DNA of 7,653 nt from a bacterium (GCA_018648925.1 JABGQE010000023.1:1-7653); one strand, 5' to 3'; counted from the stretch's first letter, positions 1-4,730 are shown. The notes: generated from the sequence alone by a model not told the origin. Made by a program: numbers and translations.

Positions 1-60
1 GTTTCAAAAACTTATACGAAGAGTAACACGTGTTCTCAAGTGAGTCAATATTCAGCTTTA

Positions 61-90
61 AATTAACTCTTGAATTAACTCTAGAGTTAA
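61..90. promoter_or_regulatory. Palindrome plus direct repeat, probable operator
   Basis: A perfect 16-bp palindrome, TTAACTCTAGAGTTAA, lies at 75-90. Its left half is also present as a direct repeat: AATTAACTCT occurs at 61-70 and again at 73-82, a 12-bp period. The palindrome ends 33 bp before the ATG at 124, where the -35 region of that gene would be. A dimeric regulator binding here, with an extra half-site upstream, is the natural reading, but that is inference. A second palindrome, AACACGTGTT, lies at 25-34. Confidence 0.5.
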
Positions 91-110
91 AATAAATCCA
101 TAAAATCTGT

Positions 111-123
111 TAAAATATAAAAT
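111..123 (+). promoter_or_regulatory. Possible -10 element, leaderless start at 124
   Basis: TAAAAT at 111-116 is followed by 7 nt and then the ATG at 124; TATAAA at 116-121 is an overlapping alternative. There is no Shine-Dalgarno sequence before the ATG, so the transcript probably begins at or next to the start codon. No convincing -35 is seen; the palindrome at 75-90 sits close by, so the promoter may depend on an activator. The region is very AT-rich, so a chance match is possible. Confidence 0.35.
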
Positions 124-285
124 ATGTTTATTTTAATAATAGCAATACTGGCCATAGGTTTGGGGCTCTATTATATAACTACTATAGATTTTGAAGTGGG
201 GGATGGGTTTAGCGAGATGAAGAAGGGTGTACGTGATGTGGACTACAAGGTTATAGATAAAGAAGAGGTTAAAAAACTACTATAA
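124..285 (+). CDS. Small single-pass membrane protein, unknown function
   Basis: Encodes 53 residues ending at TAA. Residues 2-18 (FILIIAILAIGLGLYYI) form one hydrophobic helix at the extreme N-terminus. A soluble tail of about 35 residues follows, rich in Asp, Glu and Lys (GFSEMKKGVRDVDYKVIDKEEVKKLL). This fits an N-anchored membrane protein with a short helical tail; which side the tail faces is not clear, and an uncleaved signal anchor is more likely than a secreted peptide because no cleavage motif is visible. There is no Shine-Dalgarno sequence and the start looks leaderless. No terminator follows, so some transcripts may run on into the zinc-protein unit starting at 372. I do not recognise the family. 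The hydrophobic helix, sensible codon use and upstream operator-like palindrome argue that it is real. Confidence 0.6.
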   Translation: MFILIIAILAIGLGLYYITTIDFEVGDGFSEMKKGVRDVDYKVIDKEEVKKLL

Positions 286-290
286 TTTTA

Positions 291-327
291 TTTGCATTCT
301 GCTTCACATTCGTATATTGTATGCAAA
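291..327 (+). promoter_or_regulatory. Promoter flanked by an inverted repeat
   Basis: TTGCAT at 292-297 and TATTGT at 315-320 form a -35/-10 pair with 17-bp spacing. A perfect 7-bp inverted repeat, TTTGCAT (291-297) and ATGCAAA (321-327), brackets the pair: the left arm covers the -35 and the right arm lies at the predicted transcription start. The arms are 30 bp apart from start to start, close to three helical turns, so regulators bound to both could face the same side of the DNA. The leader to the ATG at 372 is about 45 nt. Confidence 0.45.
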
Positions 328-371
328 GAAATTATATTGAAGTGGTCATTTTATATAGAGAGGAATAGGCT

Positions 372-569
372 ATGTTAAAATCATTTTTGGTGGGAGAAAG
401 GGTAAAGGTGCAATGTCCTGTTTGTCAGAGTAAAGATGAAACCGCTACGGTAAACAGTGATGTAGTAACAGCAACGATGGACTACCACACTTCCCCAACA
501 GGTAAAAAAAGATGTGATGGAGCAGGCACAGAGGTCTCTGTTGTAGAAGAACTTAAAGCCAAAAATTAA
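372..569 (+). CDS. Small zinc-binding protein (CxxC...H...C)
   Basis: Encodes 65 residues. Candidate zinc ligands are C15 and C18 (CPVC), H39 and C48 (DYHTSPTGKKRCDGAG). The arrangement CPxC, about 20 residues, H, eight residues, RCxGxG resembles the single zinc ribbons found in small bacterial and phage proteins where a hydrophobic strand pair separates the ligand pairs; I infer one bound zinc. There is no membrane segment or signal peptide, so it should be cytoplasmic. It could bind nucleic acid or a protein partner. The ATG is chosen because AGAGAGGAA ends 7 nt before it. The next gene begins 22 nt after this stop with its own strong ribosome site, and both share the terminator at 691-740, so they form one transcript. 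Function is unknown. Confidence 0.75.
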   Translation: MLKSFLVGERVKVQCPVCQSKDETATVNSDVVTATMDYHTSPTGKKRCDGAGTEVSVVEELKAKN

Positions 570-591
570 TTTTATGTAAAGGGAGGCGTTT

Positions 592-690
592 ATGAGCGGG
601 GAGAAAAGAAAGAGAGCCAAATCAAAAAAAGATGAGCACATAAAACCATGGAAGAAGAAAAAATCAAAAAAGACCTCAAAAGGTAAATAG
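592..690 (+). CDS. Lysine-rich 32-residue peptide
   Basis: Encodes 32 residues, MSGEKRKRAKSKKDEHIKPW followed by a Lys/Ser tail. Fourteen lysines and two arginines make half of the chain basic. The single Trp (W20) in the KPWKKKK segment is the only bulky hydrophobic anchor. The start is well supported: GGGAGG at 581-586 lies 5 nt before the ATG. The stop codon TAG directly touches the terminator stem at 691. A chain this basic is probably disordered until it binds RNA or another acidic partner; a ribosome- or nucleoid-associated role is a guess. It does not match ribosomal proteins bL36 or THX as I know them. It is co-transcribed with the zinc-binding protein upstream. The A-rich sequence could by chance give Lys codons, but the ribosome site and terminator make a real gene likely. 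Confidence 0.6.
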   Translation: MSGEKRKRAKSKKDEHIKPWKKKKSKKTSKGK

Positions 691-740
691 ACCCGACTAA
701 GTAGATAGAAAAGCCCAGCTATCTACTTAGTCGGGTTTTT
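691..740 (+). terminator. Intrinsic terminator, perfect 18-bp stem
   Basis: ACCCGACTAAGTAGATAG (691-708) pairs without mismatch with 719-736 around the 10-nt loop AAAAGCCCAG, and the stem runs into TTTTT (736-740). It starts at the base after the stop codon of the Lys-rich peptide and ends the 372-690 transcript. The stem is about twice the usual length for an intrinsic terminator. Confidence 0.9.
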
Positions 741-756
741 CTATAAGTTGAAGGGC

Positions 757-785
757 TTGACAAAACAGGTTAGACTTGATATAGT
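757..785 (+). promoter_or_regulatory. Strong sigma-70-type promoter
   Basis: A perfect -35 TTGACA (757-762) and -10 TATAGT (780-785) are separated by exactly 17 bp. The predicted start is near 792, leaving a leader of about 58 nt before the ATG at 850. It begins 16 bp after the preceding terminator, so the gene at 850 is an independent unit. Confidence 0.85.
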
Positions 786-803
786 TTTGCAAGATAGATA
801 TTA

Positions 804-822
804 ACTTGGTGTAATGCCAAGT
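804..822 (+). promoter_or_regulatory. Leader hairpin near the 5' end of the transcript
   Basis: ACTTGG (804-809) and CCAAGT (817-822) form a 6-bp stem, or 7 bp with a T810-G816 wobble pair. It begins about 12 nt after the predicted transcription start. There is no U-tract, so it is not a terminator. It may protect the 5' end of the mRNA or serve as an operator at the DNA level. An in-frame ATG at 814 falls in its loop and is unlikely to be used. Confidence 0.45.
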
Positions 823-849
823 AAACAATTATATAAGGAGGATTTAGAA

Positions 850-1266
850 ATGCTTATAAATAGTAGATTAGTGAGAGCTTCATGGATGTCGTCTATAGCA
901 GGTGGCACCATGTTGACGGTGTTGGTATGGCTTATGCTTGCAGAATATTTAACGGCTTTGAAGCTTCCATTGTTGTTTGTTTATACAGACCACTTTTCAG
1001 TTCCAACAGTACTTACTAAGGCTCTAGGTGTACTAGCTTTATGTGCTCTTGGTATTGGCGTGCTCGTATTGATATGGGAGTCTATGGCTAAATTTACTCC
1101 TAAAAATCTTTGCTTGTGCACAGAGCCATTAGACGAACATCTGAGGTGTGAAGCTTGTGAAGATATTTCAAAAACAACAGAGATAGTTAAAGTAAAAGAG
1201 TGTAAAAATTGTGGTAAGGTTTATGATTCCAAAGAATCAACAAGAGGACACGAGTGTTCACAGTAA
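850..1266 (+). CDS. Two-helix membrane protein with cytoplasmic double zinc ribbon
   Basis: Encodes 138 residues from the ATG at 850. AAGGAGG (835-841) stands 8 nt before this ATG, which decides against the in-frame ATG at 814, because that one lies upstream of the ribosome site. Residues 14-37 and 54-76 are hydrophobic helices joined by a short loop (KLPLLFVYTDHFSVP); charge distribution suggests both ends are cytoplasmic. The tail holds two Cys clusters. The first is C88, C90, C100 and C103 (CLC...CEAC). The second is C118, C121, H134 and C136 (CKNCG...GHEC). Each can make a four-ligand zinc site. The architecture, a membrane hairpin displaying zinc ribbons, suggests a scaffold or sensor at the inner face of the membrane. 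I do not recognise a named family. The gene stands alone between a consensus promoter and a terminator, and its promoter is among the strongest in the window. Confidence 0.8.
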   Translation: MLINSRLVRASWMSSIAGGTMLTVLVWLMLAEYLTALKLPLLFVYTDHFSVPTVLTKALGVLALCALGIGVLVLIWESMAKFTPKNLCLCTEPLDEHLRCEACEDISKTTEIVKVKECKNCGKVYDSKESTRGHECSQ

Positions 1267-1276
1267 AAGTAGTACC

Positions 1277-1316
1277 CCCCCGGAAGAATTAAAACGCTTT
1301 CGGGGGATTGTTGTTT
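1277..1316 (+). terminator. Intrinsic terminator after the zinc-ribbon membrane gene
   Basis: CCCCCGGAAG (1277-1286) pairs with CTTTCGGGGG (1297-1306), ten pairs including one G-T, around a 10-nt loop. The run ATTGTTGTTT follows. The -10 element of the next gene (TATAGTAT, 1316-1323) begins at the end of this T-rich run, so terminator and next promoter are packed together. Confidence 0.85.
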
Positions 1317-1323
1317 ATAGTAT
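1316..1323 (+). promoter_or_regulatory. -10 element, near-leaderless start at 1333
   Basis: TATAGT (1316-1321), overlapping TAGTAT (1318-1323), lies 9-11 nt before the ATG at 1333. There is no usable ribosome site; the only purine run, AGG, is 2 nt from the ATG. A -35 would fall inside the upstream terminator hairpin and none is recognisable. Confidence 0.45.
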
Positions 1324-1332
1324 CCTTTAGGT

Positions 1333-1596
1333 ATGTTTAACATCAGCGACTATCTCTCAAAGTTTAAAAATATTACACCGCCGGACAAGTTCGTAAAAGA
1401 CGAGCTAGTAGCTGTGGTGAAAGAAGTGGTGGGTGTAGAGATAGAGAAAGACAGTATAGATGTACGTAATGGAACCGTCTTCCTGTCAGTAGACCCTATA
1501 ATAAAAAATGAAATCTTTTTAAGAAAAACAGAAGTACTAGAGAGTCTGAGGGAAAAGTTAAAGAGTTATAAGAAAACCGTTAGAGATTTACATTAA
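1333..1596 (+). CDS. DciA/DUF721-like small protein
   Basis: Encodes 87 residues. The second half follows the pattern of the DUF721/DciA domain: a hydrophobic strand (NGTVFLSVDP, 46-55), then an amphipathic stretch (IIKNEIFLRKTEVLESLREK) and a final basic strand ending in VRDLH. In family members this region reads as a strand, a 'W/xxEL' helix, 'LN..LG' and a closing 'V.DIRF'. DciA is the ancestral bacterial loader of the replicative helicase DnaB, so a role in DNA replication is possible, but this protein is little more than the KH-like domain and lacks the longer tails of typical DciA. It is cytoplasmic, with no membrane segment. The start has no ribosome site and appears near-leaderless. 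Its last 17 nt overlap the end of the convergent PBP gene. The family call is from memory of the pattern. Confidence 0.65.
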   Translation: MFNISDYLSKFKNITPPDKFVKDELVAVVKEVVGVEIEKDSIDVRNGTVFLSVDPIIKNEIFLRKTEVLESLREKLKSYKKTVRDLH

Positions 1597-4111
1597 AGAC
1601 CATCTCAACTTCGCCTCTGTTGAATACCGCATCGTAGCCGATTATTTTTAATCGGTTTTTGCTTTGTATGTTGTCCAGACTACTTGGCACGAATGAAAAA
1701 CTAAATGGAGCTTTCTTAGATGAGCCGACAAAGGTGTCGTTTATAAAAATGTCTATTTTAGAAAGTGCGAAGTGGCTGTTGTAAGAAGTGTTTATCGTTA
1801 TCTTGCCGTCTTTTGAATAAGTAGTGTTTGAGATTGGGTTTGTAATGGTGATGTTTGGTGTAAATTCTGGTTTGTGTAAATCATCCGTCGCTGTGGGAAG
1901 CTCACCTAATGTAGTAGATGCAAAACCGTTTTCAATACGCCACTGTTCCACAGGGTATTCCCAGAATTTGAACTGGGAGTCTTTCTCTGGGCTTTCAGGG
2001 TTTGCTCCGTTAGGGTCGCTCTTGTCCACCCAGTAGAGTATAGAGTGTATGTCTGTAAGCACTCTGTTTTCTTTTGTTTCCTCTGGTGTGTATTGTGTTG
2101 CAAATTTACCAGAGATCTTGTCCACGGTGTATTCCACTCCACCTTTCCATACGTCTTTAAGAACTGGCTTTAGAGTGCTCGGGTCTGCCTCGTCTGGCTT
2201 TTTAAACTTCTCGTCGTCTAGCACAGCTAGAGCTTCCCTCATAAATGCATTCCACATTGGCGCCACTATAAAGCCTGCAACCTTTTTCTCCATTGAGCTA
2301 TTGTCGTTGTTCCCAGCCCATGTACCCACTGAGATGTTCGGCGTGTAGCCGATAATCCAAGCGTCGCGGTAGTCGTTAGTAGTTCCTGTCTTTGCGGCTA
2401 CATCTCTACCACCAAAGTATAAGTAAGAGTGTCGCCCAAACGCTGGTGCACGTGCGTCTTCGTCTGAAAGTATGTCTGATATTTGGCGCGCTGTGTTTGC
2501 AGGCAAGACGGTTTCTGTCCTTTGCGTGAACTCTTCTATGATATTCCCAGCTCCGTCTTCAACTTTTAGTATTGCTACTGGTTCGTTGCGTACCCCCTCG
2601 TTTGCAAACACACCGTAAGCGCTTGTCATGTTTAACAGTGAGACCTCACCTCCTCCTAGTACTAGTGTGAGTCCGTATCTGTTTATGTCGGCAAGACCTT
2701 TGATGCCCATGTCTTTGGCAGTACGTAGTGAGTCACGAAGTCCTGATAGATATAGCGCCTTTACAGCAGGGACGTTCACAGATTGTGCAAGAGCGTCACG
2801 GAATGTCATAGGCCCACTGAAGACACCGTCGTAGTTTACTGGTGAATAACATTCTTCTTTGCCTTCTTCACCTGCAGTGTCCAAGTCGTCTGGTTCACAG
2901 GTTGTCTGGAATTGTGTCTTTAGGTTAAATACAGTTGTTTCCGGTGTGAACCCTTTTTTGAAAGCTGTAGCGTATACGAATGGCTTGAACGCAGACCCTG
3001 GTTGGCGGTTGGGGTTTATCGCTACGTTGAAGTTGCCGTCTATCTCTTCGTCGAAGTAGTCACGAGAGCCGACCATCGTAAGTATCTGTCCTGTCTTAGG
3101 GTCTACGGCTGTGAGTCCAGCGTTTGAAGCATTAAACTTTTCAGTGTTCTCATGTGCGAATTTAAATATTATCTCTTCAGCTTTTTGTTGTAGGTCAAAG
3201 TTAAGGGTTGTCGTAACCTTAAACCCTTTTTCTTCTACTGCACGTCTGCCGTATTTGTTCTCAAGATAATCTATTACATAAAATACAAAGTGAGGCGCAT
3301 TGATACCTGTGTCACGTTGTGGGCTAAACGCTATAACCTCTTCTCTTGCAGATGTGAACTCTTCGTCTGTTATGAAACCGTTCTGGAGCATCCTGTCTAG
3401 TACCAAGTTCTTTCTCTCATCAAGAGCGTCTCTGTTGTTGCCGTATGGAGAGTAAAAGGTTGGTGCTTGGGGTAGCGCTGCAAGGTATGCAGACTCTGCT
3501 AGTGTTAGATCTGCTGCATCCTTGCCGAAGAACATACCGCTTGCTTCAGCGATACCGTAGATGTTGCCACCGTATGGGGATTCGTTAAGGTAAAGCTCAA
3601 GGATCTCTTCTTTAGTACGTTCACGCTCTAGCTTAAGTGCCAGTATCCACTCTTTTAGTTTTCTAGAGATCTTTTTGTCCGCAGTTAGTATGGAGTTCTT
3701 CACAACTTGCTGGGTAATAGTAGAACCACCTTGTCCTGAATAACCCTCTTTGAGTCCGAAGTTTACAAGTATTGCTCGCAGTATTGCTTTCGGCCTGATT
3801 CCGCTGTGTTCATAAAATTGCGCATCTTCTATGGCAACTGCCGCGTTCTTTACGTTGCGTGAAACCTCAGAAAGGGAGATAACGGTCCTTTGTATGTTTT
3901 CATGCACATCGTATAGAAGTACTTCACCTGTTCTGTCGTAGATTTTAGTAGACTGTCTGACTTTGCGCTTCTCAAACGAATCAAGCTCCGGTATAGAAAG
4001 GGACGACACCCATATGAAGATTATCCCAGCACCAAAAAGTCCAGCTATGATAACTAGTTTAACTATCGTCCTAAATAGGTTATGTGTTTTGCTTCGTTTT
4101 CCCCCTGACAT
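1580..4111 (-). CDS. mrcA: Penicillin-binding protein 1A (class A PBP)
   Basis: Encodes 843 residues: a bifunctional peptidoglycan synthase anchored in the membrane with its enzymatic domains outside. Residues 13-37 are the N-terminal membrane anchor. The GT51 glycosyltransferase domain (about 60-240) has the catalytic EDAQFYEH (E95-H102), GQGGSTITQQ (126-135) and ELYLNE. It polymerises glycan from lipid II. The transpeptidase domain (about 330-630) has SAFK (S373 nucleophile, K376), SVN (444-446) and KTGTT (574-578), so all three active-site motifs are intact. It cross-links stem peptides and is the beta-lactam target. Residues about 750-843 form a beta-rich Ig-like domain (ITITNPISNTTY ... 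SKIDIFINDTFVGS). The length is normal for PBP1A. The ATG at 4111 lacks a ribosome site. The 3' end overlaps the DciA-like gene. GC content appears higher than in the small genes nearby. The symbol reflects PBP1A similarity, not proven orthology to E. coli mrcA. Confidence 0.96.
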   Translation of the reverse strand: MSGGKRSKTHNLFRTIVKLVIIAGLFGAGIIFIWVSSLSIPELDSFEKRKVRQSTKIYDRTGEVLLYDVHENIQRTVISLSEVSRNVKNAAVAIEDAQFYEHSGIRPKAILRAILVNFGLKEGYSGQGGSTITQQVVKNSILTADKKISRKLKEWILALKLERERTKEEILELYLNESPYGGNIYGIAEASGMFFGKDAADLTLAESAYLAALPQAPTFYSPYGNNRDALDERKNLVLDRMLQNGFITDEEFTSAREEVIAFSPQRDTGINAPHFVFYVIDYLENKYGRRAVEEKGFKVTTTLNFDLQQKAEEIIFKFAHENTEKFNASNAGLTAVDPKTGQILTMVGSRDYFDEEIDGNFNVAINPNRQPGSAFKPFVYATAFKKGFTPETTVFNLKTQFQTTCEPDDLDTAGEEGKEECYSPVNYDGVFSGPMTFRDALAQSVNVPAVKALYLSGLRDSLRTAKDMGIKGLADINRYGLTLVLGGGEVSLLNMTSAYGVFANEGVRNEPVAILKVEDGAGNIIEEFTQRTETVLPANTARQISDILSDEDARAPAFGRHSYLYFGGRDVAAKTGTTNDYRDAWIIGYTPNISVGTWAGNNDNSSMEKKVAGFIVAPMWNAFMREALAVLDDEKFKKPDEADPSTLKPVLKDVWKGGVEYTVDKISGKFATQYTPEETKENRVLTDIHSILYWVDKSDPNGANPESPEKDSQFKFWEYPVEQWRIENGFASTTLGELPTATDDLHKPEFTPNITITNPISNTTYSKDGKITINTSYNSHFALSKIDIFINDTFVGSSKKAPFSFSFVPSSLDNIQSKNRLKIIGYDAVFNRGEVEMVFNVNL
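1636..1660 (+). terminator. Terminator for the DciA-like gene, inside the PBP coding sequence
   Basis: CCGATTA (1638-1644) and TAATCGG (1649-1655) form a perfect 7-bp stem around TTTT, lengthened by A1636-T1657 and a G-T pair, and followed by TTTTT (1656-1660). It lies 40 nt after the stop of the DciA-like gene and is oriented for the plus strand. On the minus strand the same bases encode part of the PBP C-terminal domain (around NRLKIIGYD), and there the stem is preceded by A's and followed by mixed sequence, so it should not stop PBP transcription. Confidence 0.7.
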
Positions 4112-4195
4112 ATGTTTACTTGAACTATTAGCTACTTATGATACCATTTTTGGTAGATTGTTTATATCCTAAATTTAGCAGAAGGAGGTATGGTA
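4112..4195. promoter_or_regulatory. Divergent promoter region, PBP1A versus tandem membrane genes
   Basis: On the minus strand TATCAT (4143-4138) could be the -10 for the PBP gene. On the plus strand TTTACT (4115-4120) and TATGAT (4137-4142) are 16 bp apart and could serve the gene at 4196. The two -10s overlap, so the promoters would compete. The inverted repeat TACCA-TTTT-TGGTA (4142-4155) overlaps them and is a possible operator. Neither promoter matches consensus well. GAAGGAGG (4181-4188) is the ribosome site of the plus-strand gene. Confidence 0.35.
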
Positions 4196-4444
4196 ATGTT
4201 CTATATAGCACTTCTTTATGTGGGAATATGTATATTTGCCGGGTTCCTGTTAGCATTTATTGAATTTGTTTTTAATTTATATATGTCGGAGGCGTCTTTC
4301 AGGTCATTATGTGGAGAATTTTGGGATAATTTTTTTATTTTTTCAATAGAAGCATTAATCTTTTTACCAGAATTTTTTCTAGTAAAGATTATTAGGGTAT
4401 TTATTATGATGTTTTCTGTCTGGTGTTATGTTCGAGCAGGATAA
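4196..4444 (+). CDS. Small membrane protein, paralogue A of a tandem pair
   Basis: Encodes 82 residues. The ATG at 4196 is chosen over the in-frame ATG at 4190 because GAAGGAGG ends at 4188: spacing is 7 nt to 4196 but only 1 nt to 4190. Two hydrophobic segments are visible, residues 2-30 and about 46-76, separated by SEASFRSLCGEFWDN. Helix 1 carries polar residues E23 and N27 in an otherwise greasy stretch. Helix 1 aligns without gaps to the next gene through the pattern YV..C...GF..A..E...NL...E (Y8 to E32); 12 of 29 residues are identical from I4 to E32. There is no signal-peptidase site or enzyme motif. I do not recognise the family; a small integral membrane protein that packs against its paralogue or another membrane protein is a reasonable inference. 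The coding sequence is much more AT-rich than the adjacent PBP gene. Confidence 0.75.
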   Translation: MFYIALLYVGICIFAGFLLAFIEFVFNLYMSEASFRSLCGEFWDNFFIFSIEALIFLPEFFLVKIIRVFIMMFSVWCYVRAG

Positions 4445-4468
4445 AATTCTAATAAAGGAGAGGTGATT

Positions 4469-4705
4469 ATGCTTCAAATATTGATTTATATCGCAATGGT
4501 TTATGTAATGTCCTGTTTACTTACTGGCTTTATCTTTGCTTTATTTGAGCTCCTGTTAAATTTGTTTATAGGAGAAGGGTTCTTATACTTAGAAGCTTTA
4601 GATACATTTTTTATTGTGGCGATATTTCGTACGTCAATATTGTCAGGTTCTTATTTAAAAGAAAAGGCGCTTAATCTGTTTCAGACAAAGCGCCTTTTTT
4701 TATAG
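4469..4705 (+). CDS. Small membrane protein, paralogue B of a tandem pair
   Basis: Encodes 78 residues from the ATG at 4469; AAGGAG (4455-4460) is 8 nt upstream, which favours this ATG over the in-frame GTG at 4463. Residues 4-34 form a long hydrophobic helix sharing YV..C...GF..A..E...NL...E with paralogue A (Y12 to E36), including the buried E27 and N31. A second hydrophobic segment follows at about 43-58 (ALDTFFIVAIFRTSIL), and the protein ends in a short basic tail, KEKALNLFQTKRLFL. It lies 24 nt after paralogue A and should be co-transcribed. Its last 14 codons are also an intrinsic terminator (4662-4701) and its TAG at 4703-4705 lies just beyond the T-run, so a terminated mRNA may lack a stop. 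The tail diverges fully from paralogue A. Function unknown. Confidence 0.75.
   Translation: MLQILIYIAMVYVMSCLLTGFIFALFELLLNLFIGEGFLYLEALDTFFIVAIFRTSILSGSYLKEKALNLFQTKRLFL
4662..4701 (+). terminator. Intrinsic terminator built into the end of a coding sequence
   Basis: AAAAGGCGCTT (4662-4672) pairs perfectly with AAGCGCCTTTT (4688-4698). The 15-nt loop can itself fold through TCTG (4675-4678) and CAGA (4682-4685). Seven T's follow at 4695-4701. The whole element lies within the reading frame of paralogue B. It separates the membrane-gene pair from tyrS. Confidence 0.88.
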
Positions 4706-4716
4706 ACACCGATTGT

Positions 4717-4729
4717 GATACAGTATACA
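4717..4729 (+). promoter_or_regulatory. Probable -10 of tyrS, leaderless start
   Basis: GATACA (4717-4722) is 8 nt before the tyrS ATG; TATACA (4724-4729) is a nearer alternative but too close to give a start codon at the 5' end. No Shine-Dalgarno sequence precedes the ATG. The -35 position falls in the preceding terminator's T-run and shows no consensus. No T-box leader is present: only 29 nt separate the upstream T-run from the ATG. Confidence 0.4.
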
Positions 4730-4730
4730 T

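Noticed and set aside
1..66. Possible 3' end of a gene entering from the left: one frame reads FQKLIRRVTRVLK to a TGA at 41-43, another stays open to a TAA at 64-66
   Set aside because: Too little sequence to tell a gene end from chance, and the two frames compete; no terminator follows either.
381..641. 86-codon open frame on the minus strand
   Set aside because: It is fully antisense to the zinc-protein and Lys-peptide genes, has no ribosome site and its Phe/Ser/Cys-rich product mirrors Lys-rich codons on the other strand.
814..849. Upstream in-frame start giving a 12-residue longer zinc-ribbon membrane protein
   Set aside because: The ATG lies in the loop of a leader hairpin and upstream of the AAGGAGG ribosome site that serves the ATG at 850.
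1824..3059. Several plus-strand frames of 66-99 codons antisense to the PBP1A gene, and a minus-strand frame at 1906-2142
   Set aside because: They lie inside an intact, motif-complete PBP1A frame and have no ribosome sites, promoters or recognisable motifs.
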